A stretch of DNA of 64,000 nucleotides. Origin: Flavisericum labens (lineage in GTDB: Bacteria > Bacteroidota > Bacteroidia > Flavobacteriales > Flavobacteriaceae). The position numbers and the translations under genes were made by a program. Shown piece by piece: positions 6,825 through 14,166 of the stretch. The notes under the pieces are model-generated. The model saw only the letters and a list, made by a program, of their open reading frames with translations, searched no databases and had not been told where the DNA came from. Position 1 is the stretch's first letter. Each line of letters starts with the position of its first letter. The stretch covers positions 248,001-312,000 of the forward strand of contig NZ_JBJJBQ010000003.1 in the NCBI RefSeq assembly GCF_045446075.1, read 5' to 3'.

Positions 6825-9329
6825 ATGAACTTGAGACTAATTATTGCCCTTTTTCTACTCGGAACTTTTTCTGCCTTTGCCCAAACTAAGGTTAGTGGTC
6901 ATGTCTTTGATGAAAATGAAGAACCCATACCTTTTACCAATGTAATATTTCAGGGCTCTACGCAAGGTACTATCACCGATGAAAATGGTAAGTTTTATTT
7001 AGAATCAGACGAAACATGGGCTGGGCTTGTAGTATCTTTTATTGGTTACGAAACTTTAATAGCGCCCTTAAATAAACGGGTAAATTATAATTTAAAATTT
7101 ACATTAAAGGAAGAACGTGCAGAACTAAATGAAGTTTTAATTGTAGCAGGCAAAATATCTAAAAAAAACAATCCAGCTATTGATATTCTTAGAAAAATCT
7201 GGGACAATAAAAGAAGTAACGGCTTAAAGCAATTCGCCCAGTATCAATATGATAAATATGAAAAAGTTGAATTCGATATTAATACCATCGATAGCGCACT
7301 TATAAAAAGTAAGCTCTTCCGAGGGATGGAATTTGTTTTTAACGAAGTAGATACCTCGCGCGTTACAGGAAAAACCTATTTGCCCATATTTATTAACGAG
7401 GCAGCTGCAGAAGTTTATGGAGATAACGAAATCAATAAAACCAAAGAGATTTTAAAAGGAAATAAAAACTCAGGTTTTAGCGATAACCAAATAATCATCG
7501 ATTTTGTAGACGACCTGTACAACGACTTTAATATCTACAATAATTATCTCCAGTTTTTCGATAAAAGTTTTGTTAGTCCGCTTTCTAAAACCGGAATCAG
7601 TACCTACAATTATAAACTGATGGATAGTGCTTTTATCGATAATAAATGGTGCTATAACATAATCTATTACCCACGCCGTAAAAATGAACTTACTTTTAAA
7701 GGTGATTTTTGGGTGGCCGATACCACTTATGCTATCAAGGAAATTAATCTTCAAGCATCAAAAAGTGCTAATATTAACTGGATAAAAGATATTTATATTG
7801 AGCAGGAATTCGAAGTATTGAATGATTCGTTATTCCTAATTAAGCGGGATTATATGATGACTGATTTCGCATTCAATAAAAAGGAAAAATCGAGAGGTGT
7901 TTACGGAAAAAGAACGACACTATACGATAATTATAAGTTCGACATAAAAAAGGATGAAGATTTTTACGAAAAGGATGTGTATAATTACGACATGGATGTT
8001 TACCATCGAGATGATTCATTTTGGGCTAAAAATCGATTGGAAGAACTGAACAAAGATGAAAAGGGCGTGTACAAAATGTTGGATACGCTAAAAACCGTAA
8101 AAAAGTTTAAGCGGCTTTATAATTTGGGAAGCATTTTGGCATCGGGTTATATTGAATTTAATAAACTTCCGTTGGATTATGGCCCCATTTTTTCAACCTT
8201 TGGGTTTAACGAAGTTGAAGGACTAAGAATGCGAGCTGGTGGACGTACCTATTTCGGGCCAAATGACCTTTGGCGATTGGAAGGGTTTATGGCTTATGGT
8301 TTTAGAGACGATAAATTTAAGTACGGCATATCTGGAAAATTGCTGCTGAATAAGAAAAACCGACTTATCATTTCCGGAGGCAACCGTCGCGATGTAGAAC
8401 AAATAGGGGCTAGTTTAACAACAAGTACCGATGTATTGGGTAGGAGCTTGGCGTCGTCGTCATTAGTCGGTACGAGCGCCAACGATAAGCTCACTAGTAT
8501 AAACTTAACCAGTTTGGCAATTGAGGCTGAACCTTGGCGAAACGTAATATTTAGGCTGGGTGCTAACTACCGTACTTTAGAGTCGGCGTCGCCAACCTTC
8601 AGTTTGGATTATAATACGACTGATGGGGTAAAATCTGAAATTAACCAATATGAATCTACTTTATCGGTATCTTATTTCCCGAAGCGGAAAATGACCGGTT
8701 ATGGTGTAGAACGCCGAACAGCCAACGATGATTTTGCACGACTCTTTGCGCAAGTTAGCCGGGGTGATAAAACCATTTTAGATAGTGATTTTGACTACAC
8801 AAAACTGCAGTTTTCGTATATCCAGCCATGGCAAGTGGGCGGTTTTGGTAGGTTGACCGCAACAGTTGAAGCAGGTAAAACCTTTGGCAAGGTACCGCTT
8901 GGGTTGTTAAGTGTGGTTCCGGGAAACCAATCATACTTTTCAATTTATAAAACTTTTTCACAGCTCGATTTTTATGAGTTTGTTACCGATACCTATGCCT
9001 CATTTCATTTTGAGCATAATTTTAATGGGCGCCTGTTTTCAAGAGTACCACTGTTAAGAAAGCTAAACCTTCGTGAAATTGTAAGCGTACGCGGGGCATG
9101 GGGCAATCTTTCGGATGAAAATATAGCACTGAGCACCACCAGTAACCCAAATAACATTGATTTGGTGGCGCCATCAAACCAACCTTATTACGAATACAGT
9201 TTAGGTGTTGGCAACATTTTTAAGGTGTTTAGAATCGACTTTAATTTTAGGGGAAATTACAAAGACAAGGTAGAATATCCCAACGCCCGAAAATTTGGGA
9301 TAACAGGTAGTTTTGGGTTTTATTTTTAG
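6825..9329 (+). CDS. DUF5686 outer-membrane protein with carboxypeptidase-regulatory-like N-terminal domain
   Basis: Start chosen at 6825 (MNLRLIIALFLLGTFSAFAQ), which gives a clean Sec signal peptide cleaved after AFA; the eight extra upstream residues lie in the terminator. About 834 residues. Residues 21-105 form a CarboxypepD_reg-like beta sandwich (VSGHVFDENEEPIPFTNVIF, GTITDENGKFYLES). The middle and C-terminal parts match the DUF5686 type, ending in aromatic alternating strands (IDFNFRGNYKDKVEYPNARK, FGITGSFGFYF) expected for an outer-membrane beta barrel. The family is widespread in Bacteroidota and of unknown function; its resemblance to TonB-dependent receptor plug-side domains is only general. 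The start directly behind a terminator makes its transcription unclear. Confidence 0.88.
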   Translation: MNLRLIIALFLLGTFSAFAQTKVSGHVFDENEEPIPFTNVIFQGSTQGTITDENGKFYLESDETWAGLVVSFIGYETLIAPLNKRVNYNLKFTLKEERAELNEVLIVAGKISKKNNPAIDILRKIWDNKRSNGLKQFAQYQYDKYEKVEFDINTIDSALIKSKLFRGMEFVFNEVDTSRVTGKTYLPIFINEAAAEVYGDNEINKTKEILKGNKNSGFSDNQIIIDFVDDLYNDFNIYNNYLQFFDKSFVSPLSKTGISTYNYKLMDSAFIDNKWCYNIIYYPRRKNELTFKGDFWVADTTYAIKEINLQASKSANINWIKDIYIEQEFEVLNDSLFLIKRDYMMTDFAFNKKEKSRGVYGKRTTLYDNYKFDIKKDEDFYEKDVYNYDMDVYHRDDSFWAKNRLEELNKDEKGVYKMLDTLKTVKKFKRLYNLGSILASGYIEFNKLPLDYGPIFSTFGFNEVEGLRMRAGGRTYFGPNDLWRLEGFMAYGFRDDKFKYGISGKLLLNKKNRLIISGGNRRDVEQIGASLTTSTDVLGRSLASSSLVGTSANDKLTSINLTSLAIEAEPWRNVIFRLGANYRTLESASPTFSLDYNTTDGVKSEINQYESTLSVSYFPKRKMTGYGVERRTANDDFARLFAQVSRGDKTILDSDFDYTKLQFSYIQPWQVGGFGRLTATVEAGKTFGKVPLGLLSVVPGNQSYFSIYKTFSQLDFYEFVTDTYASFHFEHNFNGRLFSRVPLLRKLNLREIVSVRGAWGNLSDENIALSTTSNPNNIDLVAPSNQPYYEYSLGVGNIFKVFRIDFNFRGNYKDKVEYPNARKFGITGSFGFYF

Positions 9330-9481
9330 AGGGCGCGTTTAACGTTTTGTATAAGATTAGAGTAGTGTTGTGTGCAAGGGTTTTCGAAAGGAAATAGGAC
9401 ATAACAAAAGTTCAAGAACTCATAATTAATTACCTGATTTAATATTATATTTTGCAAAGTTATATTTAGTTATTAGTGTAA

Positions 9482-10309
9482 TTAATTAATGATAGCCACA
9501 ATCCTTAAAGGGGCACCACTTCCACCTTGAATTTTCATGGGCAATGCAACTATTTCAAATCCAGAATTTGGTAATTTGTCTAGATTGGTAAGATTTTCAA
9601 AGGCTGGAATGTTATGTGAAAGTAAAATAACATGACTTTCAAAATATTCAGATTGACCATAATCGATACTTGGCGTATCAATTCCAATTGCATTAATATT
9701 TCGTTGCTCAACCAGCCATTTTGCCGCTTCTTTAGATAATCCAGGGAAGTGTAGTTTTTTAACCGCATCTTCACCGCGTTGGGCTGTTCCCATATATTTA
9801 GCTTTGTCAGGATAATATTTAGAAAATCCTGTTTCTAATAAAATAATACTTCCTTTTGGGATTTTAATTTTTTCTTTATTTTCCCACGCTAAAAAGTCAT
9901 CAATCTTTATTAGGTAGTCAGAATTATTAAGTGCGTCAGAGGAAATATCAATTTTAATTGCTGGTCCGATTAATTTTTCAAGAGGAATTTCATCTACAGT
10001 TTGGCCTTTTTCTGAAAAATGAATGGGTGCGTCTATATGAGTTCCACCATGTTCAGCAGTGCTAAAATTATTTGCACAATAATAAAACCCTTTATCAGTA
10101 TGTCCTTTAAAAACAGTATCTAATTTGAATTCCTTTGCAGTTACCCAATACACGGTTTTATCAGAATAGGCATGTGATAAATCTACCAGTTTCCGTTCTG
10201 ATGTTTTTATTTGAATAGGTTTAACAGAATCTGACGAAGCTGTTTGTTTTTGAACACATCCAATCAATAAAAAAGGGAATGATAGAATAAATAAAAGTTG
10301 CGTTTTCAT
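9482..10309 (-). CDS. Cyclase / kynurenine formamidase-like lipoprotein
   Basis: 275 residues with a lipoprotein signal (MKTQLLFILSFPFLLIGCVQ, lipobox LLIGC). The metal-binding cyclase motif HGGTHIDAPIHF lies near residue 88, followed by IPLEKLIGPAIKIDIS, ILLETGFSKYY, GIDTPSIDYGQSEYFESH and LSHNIPAFENL. The family includes arylformamidases and isatin hydrolases that use Mn or Zn to open amide or lactam rings. Export as a lipoprotein suggests a periplasmic or surface substrate, unlike cytosolic KynB; no tryptophan-degradation genes are adjacent. It is a single gene flanked by unusual AT-rich, loosely inverted sequences (see findings), so it may have been acquired as a unit. Confidence 0.85.
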   Translation of the reverse strand: MKTQLLFILSFPFLLIGCVQKQTASSDSVKPIQIKTSERKLVDLSHAYSDKTVYWVTAKEFKLDTVFKGHTDKGFYYCANNFSTAEHGGTHIDAPIHFSEKGQTVDEIPLEKLIGPAIKIDISSDALNNSDYLIKIDDFLAWENKEKIKIPKGSIILLETGFSKYYPDKAKYMGTAQRGEDAVKKLHFPGLSKEAAKWLVEQRNINAIGIDTPSIDYGQSEYFESHVILLSHNIPAFENLTNLDKLPNSGFEIVALPMKIQGGSGAPLRIVAIIN

Positions 10310-10442
10310 TTTTGTAGGTTTTATACTCTAGACGTTTAATAATTATGCTTGTACAAGGTTGTACGTCGTTACGTTTCAATGTATTATATGCATCGTTGAA
10401 CGAAGTTAGTTGAAAATTTTTATAAAATTAAGTTTACAATAA

Positions 10443-10470
10443 AAAAAGACCGCTATTTAGCGGTCTTTTT
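10443..10470. terminator. Bidirectional terminator between metK and the cyclase gene
   Basis: AAAAGACCGCTA / TAGCGGTCTTTT stem with a very short loop, with A-tract on the left and T-tract on the right. It lies 23 bases downstream of the metK stop and can serve minus-strand metK transcripts as well as plus-strand ones. Confidence 0.8.
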
Positions 10471-10492
10471 AAATATCTAAAAAAGTACTGGT

Positions 10493-11746
10493 TTACAATC
10501 CGAAAACGTCTTTTACTTGTTCCACATAATCCAACTTTTCCCAAGTAAACAATTCTACATCCAATGTTACGGTTTCGCCATTGGGTTGCGAAAAGGTTTT
10601 GGTTACGGTTTCGTTGGTGCGTCCCATGTGTCCGTATGCCGCAGTTTCACTATAAATGGGTGAACGTAATTTTAGGCGTTCTTCAATGGCAAACGGGCGC
10701 ATATCGAAAATTTCAGAAACTTTTCTGGCAATTTCACCATCGGTCATATCTATTTGGCTAGTACCATAAGTGTCTATAAAAATACCCATAGGCTCAACTA
10801 CGCCAATAGCATAACTTACCTGAACTAAAATTTCGTTGGCAATGCCAGCAGCGACTAAGTTTTTGGCAATATGTCGAGTAGCGTAAGCGGCACTTCGGTC
10901 TACCTTACTAGGGTCTTTTCCTGAGAATGCACCACCACCATGGGCACCTTTTCCACCATAGGTGTCCACAATGATTTTACGTCCGGTTAAACCGGTATCG
11001 CCGTGCGGTCCACCAATAACAAATTTCCCGGTAGGGTTAATGTGGTATTTAATGTTGCTGTTAAACAATTTTTGTGCGTTTTCTGGTAATTTGGCCACCA
11101 CACGCGGTATTAAAATATCAACAATATCTTTTCTAATTTTTGTCAACATGGTATCGTCATCGGCAAAATCGTCGTGCTGTGTGGAAATCACAACAGCATC
11201 AATACGTTGCGGTACATTATCATCACTATATTCAATAGTTACCTGACTTTTACTGTCGGGACGCAAATAGGTGATATCTTTATTTTCTCGTCTTAATTCG
11301 CCGAGTTCTTTTAGAATTCTATGCGACAAATCCAGAGCCAATGGCATAAAGTTTTCTGTTTCATTGGTGGCGTAACCAAACATCATACCTTGGTCGCCAG
11401 CACCTTGCTCTTCTTTGCTGCCTCGGTCTACACCTTGGTTAATGTCTTCAGATTGTTCATGGATGGCTGAAAACACCCCACAAGAATTTCCATCAAACAT
11501 GTATTCGCCTTTGGTGTAGCCAATCTTGTTAATAGTGTCTCTGGCAATTTTCTGCACATCTAAATAGGTGGTAGATTTTACTTCACCGGCAAGTACTACC
11601 TGCCCTGTGGTTACCAAAGTTTCACAGGCTACTTTCGATTCGGTGTCAAAAGCCAAAAAATTGTCGATTAAGGCGTCGCTAATTTGGTCAGCTACTTTGT
11701 CTGGATGCCCTTCAGAAACACTTTCTGAAGTGAATAAATAAGCCAT
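10493..11746 (-). CDS. metK: S-adenosylmethionine synthetase
   Basis: 417 residues (E. coli 384). Makes SAM from methionine and ATP. Marks: LFTSESVSEGHPDKVADQIS at the N-terminus, GAGDQGMMFGYATNE near 115, VIGGPHGDTGLTGRKIIVDT near 255, GGGAFSGKDPSKVDRSAAYA near 278 and AIGVVEPMGIFIDTYGTS. It is preceded by a leader of roughly 170-190 bases that carries a SAM-II-type aptamer, so its product SAM probably feeds back on its expression. It works with the methionine genes in the 36-58 kb half of the window but is not adjacent to them. Confidence 0.97.
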   Translation of the reverse strand: MAYLFTSESVSEGHPDKVADQISDALIDNFLAFDTESKVACETLVTTGQVVLAGEVKSTTYLDVQKIARDTINKIGYTKGEYMFDGNSCGVFSAIHEQSEDINQGVDRGSKEEQGAGDQGMMFGYATNETENFMPLALDLSHRILKELGELRRENKDITYLRPDSKSQVTIEYSDDNVPQRIDAVVISTQHDDFADDDTMLTKIRKDIVDILIPRVVAKLPENAQKLFNSNIKYHINPTGKFVIGGPHGDTGLTGRKIIVDTYGGKGAHGGGAFSGKDPSKVDRSAAYATRHIAKNLVAAGIANEILVQVSYAIGVVEPMGIFIDTYGTSQIDMTDGEIARKVSEIFDMRPFAIEERLKLRSPIYSETAAYGHMGRTNETVTKTFSQPNGETVTLDVELFTWEKLDYVEQVKDVFGL

Positions 11747-11798
11747 ATGTTTTTGTTTTATTGCAAGATTTGACGGAAAACGTCGAAGGAAGTTTACA

Positions 11799-11905
11799 CT
11801 GCCTTTAGCATTTTTTTTAATACTGAACTTGTTTCAGTATCTCTTCATTCGAGGTACTTTGATTTTCAGTATTAAGAGGTTGCAATCAGTCAAATCTTTC
11901 CTCTT
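11799..11905 (-). promoter_or_regulatory. SAM-II-type riboswitch in the metK leader
   Basis: Reading the minus strand: P1 stem AAGAGG/CCTCTT (11900-11905 with 11874-11879) closes a loop containing GATTTGACTGATTGC, closely like the SAM-II loop GATTTAACCGTATTGC. An extra hairpin follows (TTAATACTGA.../...TCAGTATTAA), then TAAAAAAAATGCTAAAGGCAG, resembling the SAM-II pseudoknot strand with GCTAAA. SAM-II is known mostly from alphaproteobacteria with some Bacteroidota. The match is by memory of the consensus, so it needs a covariance-model scan. The gene context (metK) fits strongly. Confidence 0.7.
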
Positions 11906-11923
11906 GTTGTAATTTTTGATGGG

Positions 11924-11931
11924 GCAAAAGT
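11924..11931 (-). promoter_or_regulatory. -7 element for metK
   Basis: On the minus strand TACTTTTG matches TAnnTTTG and lies about 20 bases upstream of the SAM-II P1 stem, so the riboswitch would sit at the 5' end of the transcript. No clear TTTG at -33. Confidence 0.5.
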
Positions 11932-12021
11932 AAAAAAATAAAGTAAAACGGTTGTTAAAAAAAATCTTAAAAATTCTTAAGGTTGGAAATCTAATTTTTT
12001 TTTGTTTTTCTCTATAAAAAA

Positions 12022-12052
12022 TTGGCTGTTTAATTTTATTTACAAATATTTG
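12022..12052 (+). promoter_or_regulatory. Promoter of the ilv leader
   Basis: TTG (12022-12024), 20-base spacer, AATATTTG (12045-12052). The same TTG-N21-AATATTTG form occurs before the metY riboswitch. Transcription would begin within a few bases of the leader-peptide ATG at 12062. Confidence 0.5.
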
Positions 12053-12061
12053 TAGCCTAAG

Positions 12062-12118
12062 ATGAAAAAATACGTTTTATATAGCATTTCTACTACCATC
12101 GGTGTCAATATGGATTAG
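12062..12118 (+). CDS. ilv operon leader peptide (18 residues)
   Basis: MKKYVLYSISTTIGVNMD then TAG. Five of 18 codons are Val, Leu or Ile, with an ISTTI stretch recalling the E. coli thr leader. It sits at the expected 5' end of the transcript, 315 bases before ilvD, and is followed by a terminator hairpin. The codons TCT ACT ACC ATC G overlap the 5' arm of a hairpin (12090-12101 with 12119-12127), so a stalled ribosome would change RNA folding. This is the classic layout of amino-acid attenuation. Function is inferred. Confidence 0.7.
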   Translation: MKKYVLYSISTTIGVNMD

Positions 12119-12157
12119 CGATAGTAGGGACGGTTTAGTAAAACAAAATATAAATTT

Positions 12158-12186
12158 AAGCCTTCCTTTGAGTGAAGGCTTTTTTA
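12158..12186 (+). terminator. ilv attenuator terminator
   Basis: 8-bp stem AAGCCTTC (12158-12165) / GAAGGCTT (12174-12181) with a T-run to 12185. It lies 40 bases after the leader-peptide stop and 250 bases before ilvD, so it would abort transcripts before the structural genes. Upstream AGGGACGG (12126-12133) can pair imperfectly with CCTTCCTT in the stem as an antiterminator. Confidence 0.75.
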
Positions 12187-12344
12187 ATGCAGTTTTTTTT
12201 CATTTTGGGCATCATAAAAATATTGATTTAAACAGTTGTTTTTCAGTTGTTTGTGTTTGTTTTTAGGGTTGTGAATTTAACCCGTAAAAACAAACCTAGG
12301 GTAAGATAAAGCAGCAATAAATTAATTTCGAAAACTATTTAATG

Positions 12345-12352
12345 TAGTTTTG
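12345..12352 (+). promoter_or_regulatory. Second -7 element upstream of ilvD
   Basis: TAGTTTTG matches TAnnTTTG, 81 bases before the ilvD ATG and downstream of the attenuator. It could supply attenuation-independent transcription. No convincing -33 element. Confidence 0.35.
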
Positions 12353-12432
12353 CGGAAAATTTTAAAAAAATCTTAAAAGAATTAGAATTTCAAACTAAAA
12401 TTAGATAAAACAAAGAATTATCCATAACAAAA

Positions 12433-14118
12433 ATGAAGGAACTCAATAAACATAGTAGAAGGTTAACTCAGGATGAATCGCAACCAGCATCGCAGGCCAT
12501 GTTGTACGCCGTAGGTTTAACGGATGAAGATATGAACAAGGCTCAAGTGGGTATTGCCAGTACAGGCTACGACGGAAACCCTTGTAACATGCATTTGAAT
12601 AATTTGGCCGCTGAGGTTAAAATTGAATGTAAAATTGCAGGATTGGTCGGTTTAGGGTTCAATACCATTGGGGTAAGTGATGGTATTTCTATGGGGACTT
12701 CAGGTATGAACTATTCTTTGGCTTCTCGCGATATTATTGCAGACTCTATTGAAACCGTGATGAATGCACAAAGTTATGATGCGTTGATTTCTGTGGTAGG
12801 TTGCGATAAAAATATGCCGGGTGCCGTTATTGCTATGTTGCGTTTAAATCGCCCTTCAATTATGATGTATGGCGGAACGATAGCCTCTGGAAAGTATAAA
12901 GGAAGAAAGTTAAATATTGTTTCAGCTTTTGAAGCTTTAGGACAAAAAGTAGCTGGTGAAATTGAAGAAGATGAGTATAGAGAGATTATAAAAAGAGCTA
13001 TCCCCGGAGCAGGAGCTTGTGGAGGTATGTATACGGCAAATACCATGGCATCGGCTATTGAGTGTATGGGCTTTGCATTACCTTATAACTCGTCAATTCC
13101 TGCTGAAAATCCAAATAAGTTATCTGAAAGCGAAAGAACAGCTATCGCCGTAAAGAATCTTTTGGAGTTAGATTTAAAGCCTCTAGATATAATTTCTAAA
13201 AAATCGATTGAAAATGCTATTGCGCTAGTTAATGCCTTGGGTGGATCAACCAATGCGGTACTCCATTTCCTGGCCATTGCGCATGCCGCTGATATTGAAT
13301 TTACTTTAGAAGATTTTCAACGTGTAAGCGATAGAACGCCGCTTATAGCCGATTTAAAGCCAAGTGGTAAATATTTAATGGAAGATGTACACGGTATTGG
13401 TGGAACACCAGCCGTAATGAAATATTTATTGGATAATGGTTATTTGCATGGAGATTGTATGACGGTTACTGGGAAAACTCTAGCCGAAAATCTTGCAGAT
13501 GTTGAACCACTTCAGTTTGAAAATGAACAAGATGTTATTTATCCAAAGGACAAAGCCTTAAAATCTTCAGGAAACTTACAAATTCTATATGGAAATTTAG
13601 CCACTGAGGGTGCTGTTGCAAAAATATCAGGAAATGAAGGATTGCTGTTTGAAGGGAAAGCGGTTGTTTACGATGGTGAACAAGCTGCCAATACTGGAAT
13701 TTCAAATGGAGAAGTAGAGCGTGGTGATGTCGTCGTCATCCGTTATGTGGGGCCAAAAGGCGGGCCAGGTATGCCAGAAATGTTAAAACCAACATCGCTG
13801 ATTATGGGTGCTGGTTTAGGGAAATCGGTAGCACTAATTACAGATGGTCGTTTTTCTGGTGGAACCCACGGGTTTGTGGTTGGTCACATAACCCCAGAAG
13901 CGCAAACTGGAGGAGTCATTGGTTTGATAAAAACCGGTGATAAAATTAGAATCAGTGCTGAAGATAATTCCATTAATGTGCTGATTTCTGATGAAGAACT
14001 AGCCAAAAGAAAAGTCGAATGGAAGGCTCCTGAGCTAAAACACAAAAAAGGAATATTATACAAATATGCAAAATCAGTGGCATCGGCATCAAAAGGATGT
14101 GTTACTGATGCATTTTAA
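12433..14118 (+). CDS. ilvD: Dihydroxy-acid dehydratase
   Basis: 561 residues, normal length. Dehydrates dihydroxy-isovalerate and dihydroxy-methylvalerate, the third step of Val/Ile synthesis. Iron-sulfur cysteines lie in GYDGNPCNMHLNNLAAEV (near 55), VVGCDKNMPGAVIAM (near 122) and GAGACGGMYTANTMAS (near 195). The C-terminal part carries RYVGPKGGPGMPEMLKPTS and LITDGRFSGGTHGFVVGHIT. First structural gene of the ilvD-B-N-C operon behind the leader peptide. Confidence 0.97.
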   Translation: MKELNKHSRRLTQDESQPASQAMLYAVGLTDEDMNKAQVGIASTGYDGNPCNMHLNNLAAEVKIECKIAGLVGLGFNTIGVSDGISMGTSGMNYSLASRDIIADSIETVMNAQSYDALISVVGCDKNMPGAVIAMLRLNRPSIMMYGGTIASGKYKGRKLNIVSAFEALGQKVAGEIEEDEYREIIKRAIPGAGACGGMYTANTMASAIECMGFALPYNSSIPAENPNKLSESERTAIAVKNLLELDLKPLDIISKKSIENAIALVNALGGSTNAVLHFLAIAHAADIEFTLEDFQRVSDRTPLIADLKPSGKYLMEDVHGIGGTPAVMKYLLDNGYLHGDCMTVTGKTLAENLADVEPLQFENEQDVIYPKDKALKSSGNLQILYGNLATEGAVAKISGNEGLLFEGKAVVYDGEQAANTGISNGEVERGDVVVIRYVGPKGGPGMPEMLKPTSLIMGAGLGKSVALITDGRFSGGTHGFVVGHITPEAQTGGVIGLIKTGDKIRISAEDNSINVLISDEELAKRKVEWKAPELKHKKGILYKYAKSVASASKGCVTDAF

Positions 14119-14124
14119 ATTATA

Positions 14125-14144
14125 ATTCCTGCTAAGGCAGGAAT
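14125..14144 (+). repeat. Small hairpin repeat, family B copy 1
   Basis: ATTCCTGC-TAAG-GCAGGAAT followed by CTCAT, between ilvD and ilvB. A sibling with compensating changes (ATTCTCGC-GAAT-GCGGGAAT-CT) lies at 36529-36548. Confidence 0.6.
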
Positions 14145-14166
14145 CTCATCATTAAAAGTTGAGAAT

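Noticed and set aside
11747..11931. SAM-I variant in the metK leader (GCAACC and TGCTAA resemble S-box core words)
   Set aside because: The S-box P3 GG partner and P2 are missing, while the P1-loop and GCTAAA strand fit SAM-II better.
12131..12187. ORF MQFFFILGIIKILI (12187-12131 in sense: 12087-12131 was my first mapping; the ATG is at 12187 and TAA at 12229-12231), a second Ile/Leu-rich mini-ORF after the ilv attenuator
   Set aside because: Ile, Leu, Phe and Lys codons arise readily in AT-rich DNA, and it lies past the terminator, so it was not listed as a leader peptide.
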